Of a DNA stretch of 64,000 bases, positions 1 through 11,496 are shown piece by piece. A program made the position numbers and the translations under genes. The notes below the pieces were generated by a model. It made no database searches and had not been told where the DNA came from. It worked only from the letters and a program-made list of their open reading frames with translations. Every line of letters starts with the position of its first letter. Position 1 is the first letter of the stretch. Source of the DNA: Gorsachius magnificus (Eukaryota > Chordata > Aves > Pelecaniformes > Ardeidae); the NCBI GenBank assembly GCA_034008185.1, contig CM067085.1, positions 78,728,275-78,792,274 on the forward strand, written 5' to 3'.

Positions 1-2099
1 AAGCACAAAGGTTAGGTTAAGCTTCCTTCGTTAATGGTTTGGCTCGATGCACCCAGCAGTATAATGTATTTTATCAGGGAGGGAAATGATATTGGTTTAA
101 GAGGTTTCATGTAACAGTCATATCCTGGCCAAATGTAATTTCGAAAACAATCAGGGCCATTATGGCTCACACAGAAAGAAAGATAAAGACAGATAGCTGT
201 ATATGGGTTTTTAATAAGTAATTCACCCTGGGTCTTGAAACATCAGATTGCCAAGTAATATTATTAATGTATAAGCATGTTGGTAAAATCATGTATTCTC
301 TCCCATTGGTTGACTATAGATATGTTTCTGATGCAAATATCGTGTAAGTGTATTGAATCCAAGCTATGTAAATAGACTATAGAGTACATCCATCAAGCAG
401 TTGACTTGATTATTCCACACGCTAAAGAGCATTTTCTGACATCAATCTACATTCTGCCTAAATAGAACATTTTTCACCAATGATATTATGCATCATTTAC
501 TGTATATTTGATACTAATTGTCCAGCGTATCGATCACCTGTCAGGCTGAGAGGCTTTGCAACTTGTCCTGGCAACTTGGAAGTTACAGGCAGTTGGGTAC
601 CCATCGTCTGGCGTAGCAGATTCGAGATTTCCTGGACGGCGCTGAAATCTTGCCCTGGGCGGGCAGCATAGAGAGAAGAGTTAAGTGGGGGGTAAGGGCC
701 TGCCAAATTGGTACTTGAAAAGGAAAAATGACACGCAGGCACGCTGCAAGGATTAACGGGTGTCACTTCTTCTGCACCCTTCTGTTGGGAAGCAGTATTT
801 TATCAAAGGGTCAGGGTGAGGGCTGACCGGCGCAACGGGAGGACGAGGAGGGATGCGAGGGGGTTCGCCTGTTGTACGGACGCACGGTGCCATTTTGTTC
901 CATGAGTGCAGGACACAGAAGCCCTGTGAGCTTCTTCTCTTGCAGAAGTGGCTAAAAAGAAAGGGGGGTATCCAGGGAGTGAAGGCTTTTTTTTTTTTTT
1001 TTTTTTTTTGCATGTGGCAGTTGCTTCCCTGTCAAAGGACGATTATATGGATAGCTAAAGGACACGGCTCCGACTACCGGAACAGTTTCAAGCCGCCTGA
1101 TAAAACAGGATCTGTTTTAATATAAATATGTGGAACTCTCTGATCAATTTTAAACGTCTACTTCATATATGAAAATGTGGAGATTTAAAAATAAATTTAA
1201 CTGCAGCTGGCGGGGGGCTGTTAATATTGACTGTTCTGTATCTGTCACAGCACATACATTATTGAACTAGAAAACTACTGGAAGCAAAGGCTTTAGAAAT
1301 AGGAGAATATATTGATTTAATCATTGCATTCGTTCAGCAGTTCTTTTATGACATTTTTTACAGTACGGAGCGTGAACCGTCTGCTTGCCACCCACTTTAT
1401 TCACCAAGCAGGTCATGCCTTTACTGTATTTTCCTTTATAACCCCTCTGCGTTCCAGGCTTTTCCCTCTCCAGACCATCAAAGCTCTTAGCCAGGTTCTC
1501 AGCCTCTCCTGGCTTAACGACCGGCACCTCTTTCCCTCCGTGGCTGTCACAGTCGCCCCCCTCGAGCCTATTCTGCAACCAGCCCCCAGCCCATCCCTGG
1601 CCACCTTGCCCTCGTGAGCTGGCCACCAGCTTGCCCTTGCTGCCCATGGAGGCTTCTCCCCACTAGCACCCAGGCTTACGATTCACCCCATCGCTGTCCA
1701 CACTTGGCTGCAATATCCCCACCCCAATATTCCCGCCTCCTCACCGTAGGAACGGGGGAGGAGGGGGCAGACTGACATCATTTTGTGATGAACAGTAAAT
1801 TTTCTGGAAAATAGCATTTCAGGGGGAATCAAACCCTTAACAAATTAGGGTCAAACTCAATAAATTTTCAGCCAAGGAAAAAACGTCTGGGAGGTGGCAG
1901 GTGGCAAGAGATTTTGAAAACCTTGCGACAATTCACTCTGACATTTCAAAAAAAAAAAATCCGAGCCTGTTGACTCTTTGCTTTGAAAGGCATTTCTCAA
2001 TTCCAAACCGAACTGAAAGAGGGGGGAAAAAATTATGGAAAAGGATTAAAACAACCCCAAACTTGAAGGAAAATTTTGTTTTGATTTCAATGACAGGAT
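1..2099. other. unique non-coding DNA
   Basis: AT-rich unique sequence with no credible exon; the short frames here have no recognisable domains. It contains a POU-type octamer ATGCAAAT at 331-338, a 23-base T run at 987-1009 and a moderately GC-rich patch around 820-960. I recognise no interspersed repeat in it. Confidence 0.6.
987..1009. repeat. poly-T homopolymer (T23)
   Basis: An uninterrupted run of 23 T. There is no adjacent CR1 or gene body, so it is not an obvious retroposon tail. Confidence 0.9.
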
Positions 2100-2272
2100 C
2101 GGGCTGCCCAGGGAAGGGGTCGAGTCCCCATCCCTGGGGGGATTTAAAAGCTGGGCAGAGGAGGTGCTTAGGGCCAGGGTTTGGGGGTGGGATGGCAGGG
2201 GTAGGGGAACGGTTGGGCTGGGAGAGCTTAAAGGGCTTTTCCAACCTGAGCGATTCTATGACTCTCTGATGA
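2100..2272 (+). mobile_element. CR1 LINE, 3' fragment (type A)
   Basis: A 5'-truncated CR1 3' end on the + strand. It carries the typical block GGGCTGCCCAGGGAAGGGG, then the stretch before the terminus (AAAGGGCTTTTCCAACCT) and a decayed ATTCTATGA tail. The same block recurs at 13618-13818, 17568-17785 (-) and 26638-27259 (-), which supports the assignment. Retroposed fragment with no coding capacity. Confidence 0.9.
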
Positions 2273-2910
2273 TTCTGTCCAGCTGACCTGAACTGGTTTT
2301 TACCCCTTGGGTTTTTTCAGTTGCAGAACTCAAAGTTGTGCTACATTCCCAGCTCCGCCCAGTGAGCCACTGGTGCCATGCACCAGCGGTACTGGATGTA
2401 CAGCCTGGCTGTTTCTTTTGCAGCCTGACCCCCAAACTTTAATCACCTGTCCTCGCTCCTTCCCCGCATTTTGCCTTTTTCTTAGAAGATCAGCTCCTCC
2501 AGATGAGAGTTATAGTCTCCTCACCCAAGGATCATTCATTAACTTAAAAACCGGGCCAAAATCACTAATATGAAAGAAAAAAATTTGGGAGAAGTGATAT
2601 TAGCAGTGCCTGAATGGTTTTGTTTTTCTCAACGGCCCGATCCTTCGTGGCTTGTTACAGGGATGTGGTCTCCTTCCCACTCTGGGAACCGGTGACTTTG
2701 GAGGTGGTGGCTGTCCATGTTTCTCATGAATTCCTGAATCTGGGGTTTCAGACTTTTCCAAAAGGCTTCTCTGAGTCATTCTAGGGACATCGATGGCAAA
2801 TCATCAAGCAAGGGAAGGAGATTCGCATATTCAGGAAGAGAACTGCCTTGCCTGTGTATGTTTTGCTTTGGATCTTTTCGGATGGCGTTGCGGAGACCTT
2901 CATCCCAGGG
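2273..2910. other. unique non-coding DNA
   Basis: No repeat or exon recognised. It leads into the CpG-rich segment that starts near 2911. Confidence 0.5.
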
Positions 2911-3490
2911 GTTATTTATAAAAGGGTCTTTGATTCGGGCGGCGTGTGGGTTGTGTGCGTGCCAGGTAGCACACACGGTGCCCTCCCCGCGGCGGCGCCA
3001 TCCTTCCCTCTGCTCTCCCCTCCCATCCTCAGCACCGCACCTCGGCCGCCCCCTTCGCCTCTGCCCCCCAGCTCCCTCCCTCCCACCCACCAGCTCTGTC
3101 TTCCAATGCCAAAGGAATTTGCTGGCTCCGCAAATGGATCCGCAAAATCCGCAAAAAATCTGCTGGTTTGGGAGGGAGAAAACTGTGCAGCAGCAGCTGC
3201 GGCCGCCCTCGTAGCAGCGAGTGCCGTGAAGATGCGGATTGCCTGAGCCCTTGTTTCGGAGAGGCGCAGGTTATCTCGGATGTAGGCTCCGCATACGCAG
3301 TGTGGGAATGACGGCAGCCGCCGTGACATCGCTGGGTTGGGTTGGGTTCTCTGGGCCCTTCGCTGCCCGGGGCCGGTGAGGGCTCTGCGGGGAGGTGGGG
3401 GCAGTGGGGCCGGGGGCTGCAGGCGGGCAGCAGCCCCGCTTGCCCCTCTGCCTGCCCGGCTGGCCCCGGGCACGGCCACAGCACCACCAG
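2911..3490. promoter_or_regulatory. CpG-rich segment with TATA-like box
   Basis: GC-rich, CpG-rich sequence begins abruptly in an otherwise AT-rich region. A good TATA match (TATAAAAG, 2917-2924, + strand) sits just upstream of the GC rise, so + strand initiation near 2945-2955 is possible. CpGs are dense at 3195-3240 and 3260-3340. All frames here are GC-driven and overlap on both strands, so I do not call a protein. It could be a distal promoter or first exon of a long non-coding RNA 32 kb upstream of MIR137, or an isolated CpG island; no transcript evidence can be read from sequence. Confidence 0.35.
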
Positions 3491-4160
3491 CAGCCGGTGT
3501 AAGCTCCTCAGGGCAGGAAACCTTTCCTTTCCTTACCCATGAAGCACCATGCAGAGCAGCGGTGGTTTATAAATAATAGATGTTTAGAAACACTCAGGGA
3601 AAAAAAAAAAAAGAAAAATCCTCTGCAGAATAGACACGGCGGAACGTTAGCGAGGCATCCCTGAGATTGCCAGAGCCAGGGGCATGGTGAGCAAAACCGT
3701 AATGTCCCCCCATCCATCTCTCTAACAGTCACCCCTCTCTGCTTTACATAGCTGTTTACTTTTCCAGGCATCTTATGCCATAGCATTAAGGCACGACAGG
3801 GTGTGTTTTACCGGGACATTAATAATACATCGGGTGTGTTGTGAGCCATGACTGCAAAGGCTGAATGACTTCAATAGCCCAAGAAATGGATTAATGCTCC
3901 AGTAAACCACAGCCGAGAGGGGTAATTCGAGTTTTATTTTGTCATTTTATTAATGACGCAAGTTCCGTGACATTCTATGTGACGCCGTCTAACGGCGTGC
4001 CTAGGCGATGAGGGGACAGCCAGCCCCTGGGCAACGCTGGGCAGATGGGGCTCTGTCCCCTGCGTGCGGGGAGGGCAATGCTGGGGAGGGAATTTGAACT
4101 GCGTGTGCTTTGGGGGAACATCACGGCAGTCCTGGAGGTAGCCTGTGCGACCCTGTCTAC
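3491..4160. other. unique non-coding DNA
   Basis: No exon or known repeat, apart from an A-rich run at about 3600-3617. The sequence is AT-rich with scattered homeobox-type TAAT cores. Confidence 0.5.
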
Positions 4161-4610
4161 AGGGCTACAAAAATGCTCGAGGGCTGGAGCCCCTCTGCTC
4201 TGAGGCCAGGCTGGGAGGTTGGGGGTGTTCAGCCTGGAGCAGAGGAGGCTGCGGGCAGAGCTGAGTGCGGCCGCTCAGGGCTTCAAGGGGGCCCAGAGGA
4301 AAGGGGGGGACAAGCTTTTTAGTAGGGCCAGCTGGGACAGGACAAGGGGGGATGGCTTTAAACTGAAGCAGGGGAGGTTCAGACTGGATCTAAGGCAGAA
4401 ATTCTTTCCAGTGAGGGTGGTGAAACCCTGGCAGGGGTTGCCCCGAGAGGGGGTGGAGGCCCCATCCCTGGGAACATCCCAGGCCAGGTTGGCCGGGGCT
4501 GTGAGCAACCTGATGTGGTTCAAGGTGTCCCTGCTCCTGCAGGGGGGTTGGGCTGGGTGACCTCTAGGGGTCCCTTCCCACCCAAACCATTCTGTGATTC
4601 TATAATTCTA
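4161..4610 (+). mobile_element. CR1 LINE, 3' fragment (type B)
   Basis: A CR1 3' end of the second subfamily type seen here. It runs from the ORF2 C-terminal coding region (frames resembling [18 protein letters not shown]) through GGGTGACCTCTAGGGGTCCC to an ATTCTGTGATTCTAT tail. It is about 450 bp, 5' truncated and collinear with 48960-49438. The ORF2 remnant lacks the catalytic part of the reverse transcriptase. Confidence 0.92.
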
Positions 4611-4936
4611 AGGAATATAGGAATGGGGGTTGGTAATGGTATGGAGGGCACATACACCTCCTAGAATTGGGAAGATGGATGATTTGCATGTGCCTAATGC
4701 TGTAGCTAATCCCAGCCTTCAGTCGGAAAAGCCCGGGCTCCTCATTAGCAAGAGAAGTGATGAAAGATCGGAAGAAAAAGAAAGAAAAGTATACCCCAAA
4801 GAGTGCGAGAAAGAAGGAAAGACAGACTCCAGTTTGTAGGAAGCATCTCACCTTATTAAGCACCTTAATTCCCTGTTATTGGCCATAGGGCGCTGGAGCC
4901 CACAAGATGCACGCCTGATAAGCCGAGCCGCGCATC

Positions 4937-5127
4937 GGCTGAGCAGTTTTAGGCAGGGCTGCGGAAGGCTGAGCAGTTTTAGGCAGGGCCGCGGAAGGCT
5001 GAGCAGTTTTAGGCAGGGCCCGGAAGGCTGAGCAGTTTTAGGCAGGGCTGCGGAAGGCTGAGCAGTTTTAGGCAGGGCTGCGGAAGGCTGAGCAGTTTTA
5101 GGCAGGGCTGCGGAAGGCTGAGGCAGG
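4937..5127. repeat. 30-bp minisatellite, about 6.4 copies
   Basis: Six near-identical 30-bp units, each starting GGCTGAGCAGTTTTAGGCAG, begin at 4937, 4967, 4997, 5026, 5056 and 5086, with a partial unit at 5116. The third unit is 29 bp because of a 1-base loss. Only one or two substitutions separate the units, so the array is young or being homogenised. The repeated peptide frame on the - strand is a by-product of 30 being divisible by 3. Confidence 0.95.
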
Positions 5128-6149
5128 CGGGCACTGGGGCGCGGGGGGCTTTTGCTGCAGTGTTCAGCTCTTGCCCAATTTCACTCACTGCGTCCCTTGG
5201 CTCTACAGCGCGCACGCGCTTTTGTTTTGATAAATGTTTAAACACCTCCATACCAAATGAAGCCGGGTAACCACGAGCCCGCTTTAGCCTGGCATCATTT
5301 TAAAATTAATTCATACCTGGGTAGACCTGCATTTCATTAAAGTCCACTAAATAAGAGTCGTCGATGTTTACTCGGAGCCAAGAAAGCTTCACGGATAATT
5401 TTATAGTCGTTTAACAATTTTATTTGTTCAACTTAGCATATTTTAGATTTTCTTACACTCTTCACTCTGTTAGCTTGTACAATCATGAAGAAAATCTAAA
5501 ACAGCAATGAAAAATGCTGGTGTTCAGATTCCAAGATAAATCCAATAACAACTCTGACAGGATTGATTACAACAGAATCAGCAAAACCTCTAGACTCTTT
5601 TTAATGTGGTTTGAGACATAAAGGAGATAAGAAAAGATGTTACTTGACAGCAGCAGGATCTATGTTTAGAGCTAAAAGCAAACCACTCTGAATTTTTGGT
5701 TTTGTTGTCGGAACATTTTTCCACTGCAAAATATGATTTTTGTCAAAATTGACATATTCATGAAATTACATTAATTTCGATGGCGTTTTCTGCAAAAAAA
5801 AAAAAAAAGAATATTTTTCAAATGATGCTTTGGAAAGTTCTATTTGGGAAAATGAGGTAAAATCACAAACTAAAAAAGCACTCTTGAAATTAAATTCTTT
5901 ATGCGTATCTATTGCTTTAACCTCATTTGACGTTATGTCACCAGGCAGTATTATTTTCAGCGGTGGTTTTATAGAACCTAGTCCTCTTTGCCTTCTCTCC
6001 CTGCACCTTTCTGCACCTCTGGGTGATTTTGTCTGCAAACACGGTACCAGGTACCACCCCTGCATGCCCAGCTCATGGATCTACCAGGACCTGTCTCCTC
6101 CGGCCGCCTTCAGCTCCGGGCTTGTTCCCCTGTCATTTCACGTAGACGA
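5128..6149. other. unique non-coding DNA
   Basis: Strongly AT-rich between 5280 and 5930, with an A run near 5794-5808. No repeat or exon recognised. Confidence 0.5.
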
Positions 6150-6660
6150 CCGTCAGTCAACTCCAACTCAATGCGGATGAGACGGAACTTTTAATCTTCC
6201 CCAATTCATGTCTTCCCTGCTAGTCCCCTCTTTGATCATGGCGGACAACCTCACCACCCTGCCTGTCACTCGGGCCCGTAATTTGTGTGTCATCTTGGAC
6301 TCAGACCTTTTCCCAGGTCCTCACAACCAGGCTGTGTCATAATTCCTCTGACTGCTCCTGCTTATCATTGCTAAGATGCTGCCTTTCCTGTCCAGCCCCA
6401 CGGCTATGGCCCTTGTCTTGCCTCTTCTATGTCTCAATTAGCGCGACACATTTTTTTATTCAGGCCCTGACAAATGCAACATTGGCCTTTTGGCACCTGC
6501 TTAAATTGACGCTGGAAATTCTCTTTTCTTACCCCATCAATCTCCCCTTTTCTCTCCATCCCTCCTCCATCTCCTCTTTCTCTATTGCACCAAATGTTAC
6601 CTGTTTGCCCTCATTTTTGTGCTCTGTCACAGCCCGCTTCCACTTCCAGTTATCAATGGC
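6150..6660 (+). mobile_element. ancient LINE reverse-transcriptase relic
   Basis: A degraded LINE RT C-terminal region is suggested by broken + strand frames. Near 6160-6200 a frame reads like SMRMRRNF, and 6270-6320 reads RNLCVILDSDL, close to the GVILDSDLSF signature of vertebrate L2/CR1-L3-type LINEs. Several stops and frameshifts interrupt it and boundaries are uncertain. It is much older than the avian CR1 copies. Identification rests only on these short similarities. Confidence 0.45.
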
Positions 6661-7272
6661 TACTTGCTACTGCCAGCTGGGGGGGGGCCCTGATGTCGGT
6701 CCCATCGCCTACCTGCTGGGTGCCCAAACTTGCACCCCCAGCTCCTCCCTGCTGCCTCCCGCCTCTGAGAGGACCATCCTGCGGGCAGCAGCAAGCCACC
6801 CCGCATCCTCCTCCCCATCCCACAGGGAAACTCTCCGTGCCCACCTTCCCTAACTGCTGCTGGGCTCTTCATCTGCTGCCTCTCCTCTTCCTCGGTATCA
6901 TCCAATGTTCCCTTCTACGCCATCACCTGTTTTTCTGTGTCCCACTTTTGCCTCTTGCCTTACGTTGTAAGGCTTCGGGAGCAGGTACCACCTTTCTATT
7001 CTGCCCAACGCTTTGAGGTTCAGCCCACAGTTGGGTCTCATGGGGTAGAAGTCCGTTATACTCATATGCGTGGACACACACGTACACGCTATGACAATAT
7101 AAACTGCTACTCTTTATTAATATTATTAGTATGAGAATATAGCATATATCAACTCCTGCCTTTTTATGACTTATTTAATAACCTACTATTTTATTGTCTT
7201 CGACTTTTATGTTATTATTGTTATTGGAATAATTAACTTTGCCAGCTATTAAGTACAGATTTGAAGCCTCTT
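6661..7272. other. unique non-coding DNA
   Basis: A pyrimidine-rich stretch at about 6700-6960 is followed by AT-rich sequence. The overlapping frames are low-complexity Pro/Ser/Cys-rich and not convincing. Confidence 0.4.
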
Positions 7273-7407
7273 ATTTTCTAGATCAAAGCATCTCTCATTT
7301 CTGTTATAATGAAACACTTGAATTCTTGGACAGCCTGAACAGGAAACTTAGGTAAGAGTCAAAGTGTTTCATTACAAACAAGCAAGGGATGCTTTCATCT
7401 AGAGAAT
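7273..7407. repeat. long imperfect foldback (hairpin)
   Basis: Arm 1 (7273-7324) and the reverse complement of arm 2 (7357-7407) align over about 50 bp at roughly 75-80% identity, including blocks CTAGAT, AAAGCATC and TAATGAAACAC. The loop is about 32 nt. It could be a palindromic MITE remnant, a miRNA-like precursor or a conserved structured element. The arms match no miRNA or repeat I recognise, and no other copy is visible in the window. Confidence 0.8.
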
Positions 7408-9176
7408 AGGATTTTAAATATTAATTTTCTGTCTTAAAGATAAGATCTAGCACAATAAAGTGCATTGCAAACATAAAGTGAAATCACAGAGAAGTTCAGC
7501 TGTTGCATTTTGTAAGGTGCGTACGGAAGATGCTGGGGAGACTCGTTCATCACACAAGGTGGGTCAGAAGGCTCCCTGGTGTGTGTGTGTGTGTCCCAGC
7601 GGCTGGGACTTTGGGTATTCAGTAAGCAAACTGTCCTACTCTTTAAACTTGAGTTTACAGCTGAGAGGACATCACTGGGAGCTGGCTAGGAGGGAGAGGT
7701 CCAGTCAGGGCCACGCCACCACTCAAGGTGGTGGTGGTCCCGCTGCGCCACGGGTGACTACAGAGGCTCTCCATGATCCAGCTAGCACAACCCGCCGCTG
7801 AGGCTGGTGTGACACGGAGCAGATGGAAGCCCAGGAAGGAAGCTTGGGAAATCTCAGGTTTGCACTCCTAATAAAATAAAAAAAAAAAGTCATTTCAAAG
7901 TTAATTTTTAGAACTTCTTTCTATTCTGGCACATTTTGAAACGTGGCTTGAGGCGCTTATTTATGGTGGGTGTGGATGTGAAATAGGTGCCTTTCCCATG
8001 AAGCTCTTCAGGTTCTGGGTTTTGACCAGCTCTTGCAAGTATATCATTTAGATTGCCACTTAAAATACAACATTTTGCTATGTTACTTTGCTAACACAGA
8101 GCACTTTGGCGTGGATATTTTGCAAGGTCACCAGAAAATGGGAGGAGAAAAGCGGTAAAAATTGCCAATGAAAAAAAGGAAAAATTACTGTGAAAGCTTT
8201 ATTCGCCATACACATGTGTAAGAGCTGTCTTCACCCAGAGGTTTCCCCTAAGCCATGGCAAAGGTGACCATTTCTTAAAGAGTCCTCTTTGTCCCTGCTG
8301 AGAAATCCGGAGCGATCGCCTCTTGCAGGGCTTGTGAGCTGCACAGAGGCGCCGAACTCCTGGAGATCCTTTGGAAACCCGTAGATGATGGATGAATACA
8401 TTTCATAACAGTCTCCATGGTGCCCCAAATTGGGTTGGCATCCTCCAAACTGATAGCTGGCAACGTGGATTAGTGGGTGCTCCTCTCGGAGCCCCGGGCT
8501 ACCCCGGGTGATGTCGTTTATCTGGGTATAAATCAGACGTGACTCAGCGGCGGACACCACACAGCCAAACGTGGAGGGAAACGTGGCATCCGTGCTGAAT
8601 CAAAGCCTGAAACACGGATCATTATTCAAAGAGAGTTATGAGAAGGCCACGAGTTTCGAGGAGAAGATCAACATGGCTGAAGAAGTGAAAGCCAAGAATT
8701 ATAGATATAATGATAGGAAGCCCTTAGGATTTATTAACTGGTTTGTTTGGACTTGTTAAAAAGGAATGATGCTCATTAACGTGCATCACAGGAGTGAGCT
8801 ATCTGGCAGCGACTGAAGGAGAGTGCTGTGATAAGGTGAGGGCTTGCTATCGCTTTCCGATGATGAGGCTCCCGGCGATGCAAAGGGAAGGCCTTGCTTT
8901 ATAAATTGTTCATTCTAGTCAAGGGTTTTCTCAAACAAATATTGTTCCTAACTCTAAGAGCAAATGGCCCGATTCTCATGAAATACGGATGCTTGGGCAG
9001 TAGCCTGAGAGGTTCCTGATGTTTTTACGGCAATTCCAAGCCCTTGATAGCCATGTGGTTTAAGGGAGATGGGCGCAGGGAAGGGCATGGCTTGCCGCTC
9101 GCCTGCATGAGGGCCTTTGCAGTTGGGAAGCTGGCAGTACTCAAAACGCCGGCATCTGTGTGAAGAACGTGGACAA
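7408..9176. other. unique non-coding DNA
   Basis: Includes a short GT run near 7580-7594. A 109-codon - strand frame at 8231-8560 has fairly normal composition but no domain I can name and no clear splice context, so I leave it as non-coding. Confidence 0.4.
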
Positions 9177-9672
9177 GGGGGTCCAGAGGAGAGCAACCAA
9201 GCTGGTGAGGGGTCTGGAACACAAGTCATACGAGGAGCGGCTGAGGGAGCTGGGGGTGTTTAGTCTGGAGAAGAGGAGGCTGAGGGGAGCCCTCATCGCC
9301 CTCTACAACTGCTTGAGAGGAGGGGGGAGTGAGGTGGGGGTTGGCCTCAAGGGGGAAGGTTAAGGGGGCGGGGGGGCGGCTTGCTCCTGGTAACGGGCAA
9401 TGGGACGAGGGGGAATGGTTTGAAGCTGCGCCAGGGCAGGTTTAGGCTGGACATTAGGAAAAATTCCTTCACCGAGAGGGCTGTCAGGCTCTGGAATGGG
9501 CTGCCCAGGGAGGTGGTGGAGTCCTCATCCCTGGAGATATTTAAAAGAAGGATAGATGAGGTGCTTAGAGACATGGTTTAGTGGTGGGATGGCAGTGCTA
9601 GGTTAACGGTTGGACTCAATGATCTTAAAGGTCTTTTCCAACCGAGGTGATTCTATGATTCTATGATTCTAT
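9177..9672 (+). mobile_element. CR1 LINE, 3' fragment (type A)
   Basis: A 5'-truncated CR1 with a recognisable ORF2 C-terminal remnant ([19 protein letters not shown] near 9190-9246) and an intact terminal ATTCTATGATTCTATGATTCT repeat. A G-rich local expansion at about 9345-9383 interrupts the coding remnant relative to the copies at 14057-14200 and 26900-27060. No functional protein. Confidence 0.93.
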
Positions 9673-11240
9673 TTTGGCAAATCTTTTTTGCCATCTCCTC
9701 ACAGCGGTATTTCTTTAGGTTGCCAAACTGCAGGCTGGGCCCTATTTATGTGAGCACCCATGGGCTTCACATGCCATAGGAATCAGCCATGCTGCTCTCC
9801 ATCTTCCCACTGGCCTCTTCATCCGCATCTTGCAAGCTTTGTGTAAGCAAGAGCCGGAGCTGAGGCGTCCAGGACTGGCCCCGCCGGCAGGAGCATCCCT
9901 TCCAGTCCCCCTTCTGCTCCTTCCTGCTCCCTCTTTCAGTGTTCAGCCACTTCTTGGTGTCAGCAGCTTTACTGCAGTGCAGAGGTGAGCTGGGTCCTGG
10001 GATTTTGGCTCGAGAGCTGTACGTGCACGCTCCCTGGGTCCTTCCAAAGCCGCGTTTCTGGTCCACTTTCCATGAGGACGTCTTTGTCCCCCCTTGTCCG
10101 TACTGTGCCTGGGGTTTTCTGCTCTGTTTCTTAATAACTACAAGTCAAAAGCCAAGATAAACCTTTTCACCTTCTTGTGTTACACCCGTACCAGCCTTTT
10201 CGGCCATGTCAAAACAACTCTGGGGTTATGTATCTGCATTCGGGAAATTCCGTGTTACCAAGGTACGTTCTAGACCGTGTAAAAGCAAGACTGTTTCTTT
10301 TAAATGGTAACTGGGAGTTTGAAACACAAAAGTCCCGGTCCTGCTTTGTGGAAACTCAGAGAGCGTTGCTCAACAGGTCGTAAAGTCACTTCTGCAGATG
10401 GAGTTCCAACATCTGCCTGAGCTATTTGACCATGTCCCTTCAACTAAGTGTTTCTCTAATTCAGACCATTTGTCTTTCCTGTTCAAAACCAGCAATACCT
10501 TGAACCTAACCAGGATAACTGAGATGCAGCTGAGGGTAGCTGCCTTTCTTTTTTTGGAAAACAATCAACTCCCCCTATGCTAATGGCGATAGGAGAGCGT
10601 CAGATCAGGAATCCCATCCCACGCTGCTTTCCACCACCGCCCCATGAGGACGGTCAGTCCTTCGTGCCTACATTCTTTTTCTTTTTTTGTTTCGTTTGGG
10701 TGAACATCATTGCAGCTTCTTATTATTGAAAGTTAGAGAACAGATTGAAGACTGATTACAAGGATATGGTGTACCATGGGAAAAGCCTGGTTATATAAAA
10801 GCTTTGCCTGAGACTCTACTACTTTGTGTTCTGCAAAAGCTACTGCAGACATCCCTGCTGGTTTTATTGATCTTATGGATTCAGTACTGGGGCATTTAGA
10901 GTTTAGCTTTGCTTTGGAGACTTGCTTATTTTACTTGAGTTTGCTCAAAAATCAACAGATTAAAGTGATCTGACAGATTTTTGAATGCCGGCCTAGAAAA
11001 AGAAGTAAAAAGGCTTCGCATAGAAGGTGAGCCAGAAGGTGAGCTGTCTCCAGAAGAGTTACCACTCCCCACTGTCACCAGATTTCCTGATGCCCAGAGA
11101 CTCCAAAGCCTCTGTCGGGGCTGGCAGAAACGTTCCCCCGCTGCCACGGAGAGGGGCGGCCACGAGTGCCCCATGCAGCCGGAGTGGTTTGGTGTGATGG
11201 GGCCGAGCCCTGCCCAGCCCTGAGCCTGACAGCAGACAGG
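9673..11240. other. unique non-coding DNA
   Basis: Nothing recognisable as exon or repeat. Frames are short and mutually overlapping. Confidence 0.45.
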
Positions 11241-11496
11241 CTCAGCTCAGCCCAGCCCAACTCAGCTCAGTCCAGCTCAGCCCAGCCCAACTCAGCTCAG
11301 TCCAGCTCAGCCCAGCCCAGCTCAGCCCAGCCCAGCTCAGCTCAGCCCAGCCCAGCCCAGCCACCAGCTCCAGTCCAGCTCAGCCCAGCCCAGCTCAGCT
11401 CAGTCCAGCTCCAGCCCAGCTCAGCTCAGCTCAGCTCAGCCCAGCCCAGCTCAGCTCAGCTCAGCTCAGCTCAGCTCAGCCCAGCTCAGCCCAGCC
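11241..11496. repeat. pentanucleotide array (CAGCT/CAGCC)n
   Basis: About 256 bp of tandem pentamers mixing CAGCT, CAGCC and a few CAACT/CAGTC variants. Read on the - strand it is GAGCT/GGGCT repeats. The frame SAQPSSAQ on the + strand is a consequence of the 5-bp period (15 nt = 5 codons). No immunoglobulin gene is nearby, so I call it a simple satellite. Confidence 0.95.

Noticed and set aside
8231..8560. Possible exon or processed pseudogene on the - strand (109 codons)
   Set aside because: Composition is protein-like but I recognise no family, and there is no second exon, poly-A tail or splice support.
11241..11496. Immunoglobulin switch region
   Set aside because: Pentamers resemble switch-mu, but no immunoglobulin exon is nearby and the locus is MIR137.
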